Origin: an uncultured Verrucomicrobiales bacterium
GTDB lineage: Bacteria > Verrucomicrobiota > Verrucomicrobiia > Verrucomicrobiales > Akkermansiaceae
Assembly: GCA_937916135.1 (NCBI GenBank)
Contig: CALFTQ010000114.1
Coordinates: 1-40,648, forward strand
Length of the DNA: 40,648 bases
Reading direction: 5' to 3'
Part shown: positions 34,031 to 40,648 of the stretch, in pieces
Layout: every line of letters starts with the position of its first letter
Position numbering within the stretch: the stretch's first letter is position 1
Made by a program: the position numbers and the translations under genes
The notes under the pieces: generated by a model
What the model was told of the DNA's origin: nothing
Seen by the model: the letters and a program-made list of their open reading frames with translations, nothing else
Databases searched by the model: none

Positions 34031-34142
34031 GACATGTGTAGCCTGCGTGATTCTGAGCACGTAATTACGCATGAGCGACCAGTAATCTGCACCGTGATTT
34101 CGGGACTGAAGCCCCGAGCTCCGACAACGCCAAACCTCATTT
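34031..34142 (+). repeat. Degenerate fold-back repeat, copy D
   Basis: Right half recognisable (about 34085-34142), in B orientation, with several changes in the arms (GGGACTGAAGCCCCGAGCTCCG) and in the end. The left half is largely decayed, so the 34031 boundary is inferred from the 112-bp length. Confidence 0.6.
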
Positions 34143-34248
34143 ATCGAGCAGACGGGGAGCCCTGCTCCATCTTCGGGCCATGGGTGCAGCCTCCCCGGCC
34201 AGAGCCACAACATTTGGTGCGCTTCAGTGTTATTACGCGCACACGGGC

Positions 34249-34277
34249 TTGCACGGCAGGCGGATATATGGTATACT
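34249..34277 (+). promoter_or_regulatory. Promoter of the aguB operon, predicted leaderless
   Basis: TTGCAC (34249-34254), a 17-nt spacer and TATACT (34272-34277); the aguB ATG starts 7 nt after the -10 box. No purine tract precedes the ATG. Confidence 0.65.
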
Positions 34278-34284
34278 GCGCCGC

Positions 34285-35139
34285 ATGCCGAGGATTGCCC
34301 TGATTCAACAGGAGGCCGTAGCCGACCCCGCCGAGAACAAGCGCCGCCAGATGCTCGCCATCCGCGAAGCCGCCGCCGGCGGTGCGCAGATTGTGTGCAC
34401 GCAGGAGATGTGCACCACGCTCTATTTCTGCCGCACGCAGGACTGCGAGCTCTTCAACACCGCCGACCCCATCCCCGGGGAGTGGACGGATGAGCTCTGC
34501 GCCCTGGCCCGCGAGCTGGGAGTAGTCATCGTGGCGGCAGGTTTCGAAAAGCGCGCCACCGGGCTCTACCACAACACCGCCTGGGTCATCGATGCCGATG
34601 GCAGCTTCCTGGGCATGTACCGCAAGATGCACATCCCGCAGGACCCGGGCTTCGAGGAAAAGTTCTACTTCACGCCCGGAGACCTGGGCTACAAGTGTTT
34701 CGAGACGCGCTACGGACGCATCGGCGTGCTCATCTGCTGGGACCAGTGGTACCCGGAGGCCGCCCGACTCACTGCCATGGAGGGGGCGGAAATCCTGTTC
34801 TACCCCACCGCCATCGGCTGGATTCCCGGCGAGGAAGAGCTCTACACCGCCCAGCACTGCGCCTGGGAGACCGTGCAGCGCGGCCACGCCGTGGCCAATG
34901 GCTGCTATGTGTGCGCCGTGAACCGCTGCGGCGTGGAGGGCGAAACCACCTTCTGGGGGCAGAGCTTCGTGGCCGACTACTGCGGCCAGGTGGTGGCCAA
35001 GGCCCCGGTGAAGGAACGCACGATTCTCTACGCGGATGTGGACCTGGCAGCCCTGGAGGCGCACCGCCGCATCTGGCCCTTCTTCCGCGACCGCCGCATC
35101 GATTCCTACAGCGGCATCACCCGCCGCTGGGGTAAATAA
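34285..35139 (+). CDS. aguB: N-carbamoylputrescine amidase (nitrilase superfamily)
   Basis: A cytosolic amidase of 284 residues that releases ammonia and carbon dioxide from N-carbamoylputrescine, giving putrescine. The nitrilase triad is E41 (CTQEM), K114 (YRKMHIP) and C151 (LICWDQWYPEAA). The phrase KMHIPQDPGFEEKFYFTPGD is characteristic of AguB. Agmatine deiminase (aguA), the usual partner, is not in the window. The ATG at 34285 is chosen because an upstream frame start (34180) lies before the promoter. The next gene starts 3 nt after its stop, so it leads an operon with an oxidoreductase and hrpA. Confidence 0.9.
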   Translation: MPRIALIQQEAVADPAENKRRQMLAIREAAAGGAQIVCTQEMCTTLYFCRTQDCELFNTADPIPGEWTDELCALARELGVVIVAAGFEKRATGLYHNTAWVIDADGSFLGMYRKMHIPQDPGFEEKFYFTPGDLGYKCFETRYGRIGVLICWDQWYPEAARLTAMEGAEILFYPTAIGWIPGEEELYTAQHCAWETVQRGHAVANGCYVCAVNRCGVEGETTFWGQSFVADYCGQVVAKAPVKERTILYADVDLAALEAHRRIWPFFRDRRIDSYSGITRRWGK

Positions 35140-35142
35140 ACC

Positions 35143-36450
35143 ATGAGCACCGACGCACAGGAACCGGCAGCACCGCAGCCCGTGACCGCCATCATCGTGG
35201 GTATGGGGGCGCGTGCGTCCATCTACTCCACCGTGGCGCTCACGAACCCGGAGATACTGCAGATAGTGGGCGTGGTGGATGTGAACCCCGACCGTCAGGA
35301 ACAGGCGCGGGTCATGTTCGACCTGCCGGATGAGCGCTGTTTCTCCGGCATTGATGAACTGCTGGCCCTGCCGAAGCTGGCGGATGCCATCATCAACTGC
35401 ACCATGGACCGCCTGCATGTGGAGACCTCCATCCCCCTGCTGCGCCACGGCTACGACATGCTGCTGGAAAAACCCTACGCGCTGAATGATACAGAGGGGC
35501 AGCAGCTCATCGACTGCGTGCGCGAGACCGGCCGCAAGGTCATGGTCTGCCACGTGCTGCGCTACACACCGTTCTACCGCGCCATCCGCCGCGTGATTGC
35601 CCTGGGCACCATAGGCGAGGTCATCAACATCCACATGATGAACCAGGTGGGCTACCTGCACGAGTCCGTCTCCTTTGTGCGCGGCAAGTACGCGCAGGAA
35701 GAAGTCTGCGGCTCAGGCATGCTGCTCACCAAGTGCAGCCACGACCTGGATATCATGTCCTGGCTCATGGGTGACAACATACCCGCCACCATCTCCAGCG
35801 TAGGCAGCGTGTTCCAGTTCAAGGAGGAAAAAGCCCCGGAGGGCGCCGGCACCCACTGCCTGAACAACTGCCCGCTGGAGCGTGACTGCGTCTTCTCCGC
35901 CCGCCGGCTCTATATCGAACACCCCCTGCGCTGGGCCAACAACGTGTGGCACGAGACCCACCACCGCCCCGCCACCGATGAGGAGAAGGAAGCCATCCTC
36001 CGCCAGCCGGATAACCCCTACAGCCGCTGCGTCCACCGCTGCAACATCAGCATCGTGGACCACCAGTCCGTGCTCATCAACTACCGGGATGGCGCCATCG
36101 GCACCTTCTCCATGAACGGCGGCGCCAGCACCCCCCGCCGCATCATCCACGTGACCGGCACCCGCGGCGAAATCTACGGTGATTTTGAGGAAGAATGCTT
36201 CCAGGTGCGCCAGATGGATCCCGCCGCCCCCGGCGGCTACACCGAGCGCACGCTGGATATGTCCGACTTCCAGCAGGGAGATGCCCACGGCGGCGGCGAC
36301 CGCAGCATCGTGCTCGATTTTGTGGCACTGCTGCGCGGGGAGCGAACCTCCCCCGGCTGCCCCACTCTGGAGGACAGCATCGTAGGCCACCGCATGGTGT
36401 TCCTGGCTGAGAAATCGCGCCTGGCCGGCGGTGCCGTGCAACAATTCTGA
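35143..36450 (+). CDS. Gfo/Idh/MocA family oxidoreductase
   Basis: A 435-residue NAD(P)-dependent enzyme. The N-terminal Rossmann domain starts AIIVGMGARASIYSTVAL with a G-x-G-x-R pattern in place of the usual GxGxxG; the family's EKP motif is in DMLLEKPYALN, and the catalytic-type region is CSHDLDIMSWLMG. Residues about 230-255 hold a Cys-rich insert (HCLNNCPLERDC) that may bind a metal. Substrate is usually a sugar, inositol or related alcohol; here it is undetermined. It begins 3 nt after aguB and ends 15 nt before hrpA. No carbohydrate genes are adjacent. Confidence 0.85.
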   Translation: MSTDAQEPAAPQPVTAIIVGMGARASIYSTVALTNPEILQIVGVVDVNPDRQEQARVMFDLPDERCFSGIDELLALPKLADAIINCTMDRLHVETSIPLLRHGYDMLLEKPYALNDTEGQQLIDCVRETGRKVMVCHVLRYTPFYRAIRRVIALGTIGEVINIHMMNQVGYLHESVSFVRGKYAQEEVCGSGMLLTKCSHDLDIMSWLMGDNIPATISSVGSVFQFKEEKAPEGAGTHCLNNCPLERDCVFSARRLYIEHPLRWANNVWHETHHRPATDEEKEAILRQPDNPYSRCVHRCNISIVDHQSVLINYRDGAIGTFSMNGGASTPRRIIHVTGTRGEIYGDFEEECFQVRQMDPAAPGGYTERTLDMSDFQQGDAHGGGDRSIVLDFVALLRGERTSPGCPTLEDSIVGHRMVFLAEKSRLAGGAVQQF

Positions 36451-36465
36451 TTTCCCCCCCTTTTC

Positions 36466-39400
36466 ATGAGCGAGCCCACCCCCGCCCCGCGCTTCCGCTA
36501 CCCGGACCTGCCCATCTCCCGCCACCGCGAGGAGATTGCCGCTGCCCTGCGCCGGCACCAGGTCGTGGTCGTGGTGGGTGAAACCGGCTCCGGCAAGACC
36601 ACCCAGCTGCCCAAGATTGCGCTGGAGGTGGCAGGCCGCCGCCGGGGCAAACTGGGCTGCACCCAGCCGCGCAGGCTGGCCGCCGTGGCCGTGGCCCGCC
36701 GCATTGCCGAGGAAGTGGGCTGCGAGCTGGGCGGCTACGTGGGCTACCAGGTGCGCTTCGATGACCGCACCGGGGCCGATACCCGGCTGAAACTCATGAC
36801 GGACGGCATCCTGCTGGCCGAGACCCAGGACGACCGCGACCTGCGGCAGTACCACACCATCATCCTGGACGAAGCGCACGAGCGCAGCCTGAATATCGAC
36901 TTTCTGCTGGGCTACATGAAACTACTGCTGGCCCGCCGCCCGGAGCTGAAGCTCATCATCTCCTCCGCCACCATGGACGCGGGCTCCTTCTCCGAATTCT
37001 TCGGTGGGGCCCCGGTCATCAATGTGGAGGGCCGCACCTACCACGTGGACATGCACTACATGCCCCCGCGCCACAGCGAGGAAGAGCAGCCCGAGCACGT
37101 GTGCCGCGCCGTGCAGTGGCTTTCGGAATATGATGCCAAGGGGGATGTGCTCGTCTTCCTGCCCGGCGAGCGGGAAATCCGCGACTGCGCCGCTGAGCTG
37201 GAGCGGCTCGACCTGCCCCGCACCGATATCCTTCCCCTCTTTGCCCGCCTGGGGCTCAACGAGCAGCAGCGCATCTTCCACCCCGCCAAGGGGCGCCGCC
37301 GCATCGTGCTGGCCACCAATGTGGCCGAAACCTCCCTCACCATCCCCGGCATCATCTATGTGATTGACAGCGGTGAGGCCCGCATCTCCCGCTACCTGCC
37401 CGGGCGCCAGATTCAGCGCCTGCAGGTGGAGCCCATCTCGCAGGCCAGCGCCCGCCAGCGCGCCGGCCGCTGCGGCCGCGTGACAGAGGGCGTGTGCATC
37501 CGCCTGTACTCCGAAACCGATTTCGAGAACCGCGATGCCTTTACCGACCCGGAAATCAAGCGCAGTGCACTGGCCGGGGTCATCCTGCGCATGGCAGATC
37601 TGAAACTGCCGCCGCTGGGCGAATTCCCCCTGCCGGACCCGCCCAGCCCCCGCCTGGTGAATGAGGGCTACAAGACCCTGCGCGAAATCGGCGCCATCGA
37701 CCGCCAGAAGCGGCTCACCCCCACCGGGCGCAGCCTGGCGCGCCTGCCGCTGGATCCGCGGCTGGGCCGCATGCTGCTGGAGGCAGAGCACGAAAAGGCG
37801 CTGGCGGAGGTGCTGGTCATCGTGGCCGGGCTTAGCATCATGGACCCGCGCGAGCGGCCGGCTGAGTTCGCCGCCCAGGCCGACCAGGCCCACGCGCAGT
37901 GGAAGAACGAGGACAGTGATTTCCTCTCCATGCTCACCCTGTGGCGGGCATCGCTGGAGTTCAAGGAGCGCAACGCCCTGCGCCGCAACCAGCTCCGCAA
38001 GTGGTGCGCGAAGAATTACCTCAACTTCCTGCGCATGGTCGAGTGGCACAACCTGGTGCAGGACCTCGGCGCCGCCCTGCAGGATACCATGCGCTGGCGC
38101 ATACCCGCCCTGCCCGAGGAAGCCAAACAGGCCACGCCGGATATGATTCACCGCGCCCTGCTGGCCGGCGCCCCGCTGCAGATAGGCTTCTGGCGCCCGG
38201 AAGACAAGGTATACCGCGGTGCCGGCGGGCGCGATTTCTCCATCTTCCCCGGCTCCGGGCTCTTCAAGCGCAGGAAACGCGCTGAGTGGCTCATGGGCGC
38301 CGAACTGGTAGAAACCACGCGCCTCTACATGCGCCGCGCCGCCGTGCTGGAGCCGGAGTGGGTGGAGCAGATTGCCCCGCAGCTCTGCGCCCACCACGCC
38401 TACGACGCCGCCTGGGATAAAGCCAGCGGCCAGGTGCATGCGAAGGAACGCGTAACCTGCGGCGGCCTCACCATCATCGATGGCCGCCGGGTGAGCTACG
38501 CCCGCTACAACCCCGCCGCCGCTCGCGAAATCATGATTCGCGACGGCATCATGGCGCAGGAGATGAAGGACCGCGCCCCCTACCTCCGGCACTTGGAGCA
38601 GATGCGCGAAAAAGTGCGCAGCGTGGAATCCAAGCTCCGCCGCCGCGACCTCATCTGGTGCCAGGAAGGCGTGTTCCGCTTCTTCGACTCGGTGCTTCCC
38701 GCCGATATCTGCTCCGAAAAGGCCCTGCGCCGCTGGCGCGACAAGATGGAGCCTCGCAACCCGAAAATCCTCTGCGTGCCGTATGAGGACTGCGTGTACC
38801 CCGGCGAGGACGAGGTGCGCGCCGACCTCTACCCGGATGAAATCGAGCACGGCGGTGAAAAGTACGATGTGTACTACAACCACGCCCCGGGCGAGGCGGA
38901 CGATGGCGTGACCATCGGCGTGCATATCGACCAGCTGGCAGAGTTCCCGGACTGGCTGCCGCAGTGGGGCGTGCCGGCGCACCTGGCCGACCGCGCCGAA
39001 ATCCTGCTGCGCACCCTGCCCAAGGATATCCGCATGTTCCTCATGCCCATCTCCACTGCGGCCGATGACTTTGCCGAGGACTGGTTCGACCGCGAGCCGG
39101 ACCGCCCGCTGCCCCAGGCCCTGGTAGAGTTCGCCATGCGCCGCAGCAACAAGTTCTGCAATGCCAGCCAGGTGGATATGGCCAAGCTCCCCGCCGAGTT
39201 CATCACCAAAATCTGGGTGTGCGACGACAAGGGCAACGAACTGGCCCTGGGCACCAGCGCCGAAGCGCTGCGCGAAAAACTGGCACAGTACCAGGAGAAG
39301 CGCTTTGAGAAAAAGGCCGCGCGTTCCTTCTCCGCCACGCCCATGACCCGCTGGGACTGCGGTGACCTGCCCGCCACGGTGGAGGTGGGCAACGGCACCG

Positions 39401-40179
39401 GCTACCCCGCCCTGCGCGAGGATGGCGACCACGTGAAGCTGCACGTCTTCCCCACCGCGGAGGAAGCCGCCCTGCACCACCGCCGCGCCGTGCGCCGACT
39501 GGCCCTCATCAAACACGGCGATTTCCTGAACAGCATCCGCAAAAAACTCCCCATCAGGAGCATGGAGGCCCGCCTGGCCCTCACCACCGTGGGCCAGCAG
39601 CCGAAAAACAACCTGCACGATACCGTGTACGCAGCCATGGATGCCGCGCTGGCCGCCCCCCTGCCCCGCACCGCCGCGGAGTTCGATGCCGCCTGCCTGC
39701 GCATGCGCGAAACGGTCTACGACCGCATCGCCGGCCCGCTCGCCAAAATCTGGGAACAGCTCGCCGCCACCGATGCCGCCGTGCGCCAGTACTGTCTGGT
39801 GGCCGGGCGCGACCGCTTCGGTGCTCAGATTGCCGAGGACGTGCAGCGCGAGTGGCAGTGGCTCACCCGCCCCTGGTTCCTCTCTGCGGCTGAGCCCGCC
39901 CTGCTGGCCGATTACTCCCGCTTCCTGCGCGGACTGCAGGAACGCCTCAAACGCATTGCCCAGCAGCCCGCCGCCAGGGAACTGGAGCGCATCGCCACCC
40001 TGAACGCCGCCGTGGCTCCCGGCTTCTTCACCGATTACGAACGCCACGCCGATTCCCCCGCCTGGCTGGCCTACGGATTCATGGTCGCAGAGTTCCGCCT
40101 CTCCCTCTTTGCCCCCGCCCTCGCCGCCAAAGGCCGCGCCTCCGCCAAGAAACTGGAAACAGCCGCCACGCCCTTATGA
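36466..40179 (+). CDS. hrpA: ATP-dependent RNA helicase HrpA
   Basis: A DEAH-box helicase of 1237 residues. Motif I is VVGETGSGKTTQL (K44), motif II DEAHERS (D135), motif III SATMD, motif V ATNVAETSLTIPGI, and motif VI QRAGRCGR. The helicase-associated domain (HA2) and OB fold follow (about 400-640), then a long C-terminal region as in HrpA (DUF3418-like, about 650-1220). Total length is near the roughly 1300 of E. coli HrpA. It probably acts on structured mRNA or on stalled ribosomes in the cytosol. It is the third gene of the aguB operon, and no ribosome-binding site is seen. Confidence 0.93.
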   Translation: MSEPTPAPRFRYPDLPISRHREEIAAALRRHQVVVVVGETGSGKTTQLPKIALEVAGRRRGKLGCTQPRRLAAVAVARRIAEEVGCELGGYVGYQVRFDDRTGADTRLKLMTDGILLAETQDDRDLRQYHTIILDEAHERSLNIDFLLGYMKLLLARRPELKLIISSATMDAGSFSEFFGGAPVINVEGRTYHVDMHYMPPRHSEEEQPEHVCRAVQWLSEYDAKGDVLVFLPGEREIRDCAAELERLDLPRTDILPLFARLGLNEQQRIFHPAKGRRRIVLATNVAETSLTIPGIIYVIDSGEARISRYLPGRQIQRLQVEPISQASARQRAGRCGRVTEGVCIRLYSETDFENRDAFTDPEIKRSALAGVILRMADLKLPPLGEFPLPDPPSPRLVNEGYKTLREIGAIDRQKRLTPTGRSLARLPLDPRLGRMLLEAEHEKALAEVLVIVAGLSIMDPRERPAEFAAQADQAHAQWKNEDSDFLSMLTLWRASLEFKERNALRRNQLRKWCAKNYLNFLRMVEWHNLVQDLGAALQDTMRWRIPALPEEAKQATPDMIHRALLAGAPLQIGFWRPEDKVYRGAGGRDFSIFPGSGLFKRRKRAEWLMGAELVETTRLYMRRAAVLEPEWVEQIAPQLCAHHAYDAAWDKASGQVHAKERVTCGGLTIIDGRRVSYARYNPAAAREIMIRDGIMAQEMKDRAPYLRHLEQMREKVRSVESKLRRRDLIWCQEGVFRFFDSVLPADICSEKALRRWRDKMEPRNPKILCVPYEDCVYPGEDEVRADLYPDEIEHGGEKYDVYYNHAPGEADDGVTIGVHIDQLAEFPDWLPQWGVPAHLADRAEILLRTLPKDIRMFLMPISTAADDFAEDWFDREPDRPLPQALVEFAMRRSNKFCNASQVDMAKLPAEFITKIWVCDDKGNELALGTSAEALREKLAQYQEKRFEKKAARSFSATPMTRWDCGDLPATVEVGNGTGYPALREDGDHVKLHVFPTAEEAALHHRRAVRRLALIKHGDFLNSIRKKLPIRSMEARLALTTVGQQPKNNLHDTVYAAMDAALAAPLPRTAAEFDAACLRMRETVYDRIAGPLAKIWEQLAATDAAVRQYCLVAGRDRFGAQIAEDVQREWQWLTRPWFLSAAEPALLADYSRFLRGLQERLKRIAQQPAARELERIATLNAAVAPGFFTDYERHADSPAWLAYGFMVAEFRLSLFAPALAAKGRASAKKLETAATPL

Positions 40180-40212
40180 CCCCTCCCCCCACACAACAAA
40201 GCAAGAACCGAC

Positions 40213-40530
40213 ATGCAGAATTGGAAGATATCACGCATGATTACCTTCTTGTCCCCCCTCATGTTCGGCGTATATCTGGCCCACATGGACTCTAATGTTT
40301 TCTCAACCATTCTGGTTCCATTCATAAGAAAAATTTTCATCACGAACGGGCACGCAAGCTGGTGGGCCATTCCTCTTGCCGGCACAATCATCTTTTCGGG
40401 TGGTTGCATATTGGCATGGCTGCAACTCCAACTATTCAAAGTCTTTCGAATTCAGCTTCTCACACAGCGGCTGGCCCAGCTGTGGGACAGGCTTTCACTC
40501 AAGCTGCGTAATGCTCTATTCCACTGTTAA
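40213..40530 (+). pseudogene. C-terminal remnant of a membrane acyltransferase (acyltransferase-3 type)
   Basis: A 105-residue open frame with two hydrophobic helices: ITFLSPLMFGVYLAHMDSNV, which has the family's 'GVYLAH' near the last helices, and WAIPLAGTIIFSGGCILAWL. Full acyltransferase-3 enzymes have about ten helices and 330-380 residues, and the catalytic N-terminal His-Arg region is missing. Base composition is AT-richer than hrpA. It is therefore likely the tail of a broken gene, with the rest lost upstream. It could be a real small membrane protein. Nothing supports its expression. Confidence 0.45.
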
Positions 40531-40619
40531 CACACCATTCCACTCACGCTTTCTTAGCAAGACATTTGTGAGCTGACTATTGCTCCGGCAATAAAAGAAT
40601 ATTGCTTTGACGAAACGCC

Positions 40620-40648
40620 AAATTGATGTTTGTCGGGCAGTTGGTGAG
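40620..40648 (-). repeat. Fold-back repeat, copy E (cut by window end)
   Basis: AAATTGATGTTTGTCG, the same end sequence and orientation as copy A, after which the window stops. Confidence 0.6.

Overview
The window reads as a chromosomal stretch of a GC-rich Gram-negative bacterium, most likely a member of the Verrucomicrobiota related to Akkermansia. Three things point there: a PEP-CTERM secreted protein with a C-terminal Arg5 tail, a trio of prepilin-like proteins resembling the 'Verru_Chthon cassette', and a TPR-secretin of the Amuc_1098 type. The species assignment is inference. I found no rRNA, tRNA, CRISPR array or complete insertion sequence.

Layout. 1-289: degenerate repeat sequence and a promoter. 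290-4636: an outer-membrane-like protein, then nadB, a double-psi-barrel-like secreted protein and a HAD/FolB fusion. 4645-10313: a fold-back repeat, then a tandem-duplicated periplasmic adaptor and its RND pump. 10420-11131: a lipoprotein and a shared terminator. 11136-14447 (minus strand): three prepilin-like genes followed by a lipoate ligase. 14597-19856 (plus): uppP, a second fold-back repeat, lepB, a squalene/phytoene synthase, a STAS protein and a DUF2851 protein. 19941-28174 (minus): rpoD, then a secretin, an AsmA-like membrane protein, a DUF374 acyltransferase and folD. 28359-31055: a third repeat copy, an ABC-F ATPase and a cyclophilin. 31056-32359: a long AT-rich regulatory region bounded by inverted repeats, then the PEP-CTERM gene. 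32481-33964 (minus): an AbiE type IV toxin-antitoxin pair, visibly lower in GC. 34285-40179 (plus): aguB, an oxidoreductase and hrpA. 40213-40648: an acyltransferase remnant and the edge of another repeat copy.

The genes are mainly housekeeping: NAD and folate metabolism, envelope biogenesis, transcription and translation. Much of the content concerns the cell envelope (UppP, LepB, acyltransferase, AsmA-like protein, secretin, prepilins, RND pump, PEP-CTERM protein).

Most striking are the things the gene list does not explain: (1) start codons almost without Shine-Dalgarno sequences, several placed 7-8 nt after a good -10 box, which predicts leaderless mRNAs; (2) a dispersed 112-bp fold-back element with at least three well-preserved copies; (3) 49-bp inverted repeats around the promoter region of the PEP-CTERM gene, a candidate invertible switch; (4) an RND adaptor that is two adaptors in one chain; (5) a primary sigma factor with two copies of region 1.1; (6) a nested palindrome over a consensus promoter at the AbiE operon. 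None was tested by database search; all rest on reading the sequence.
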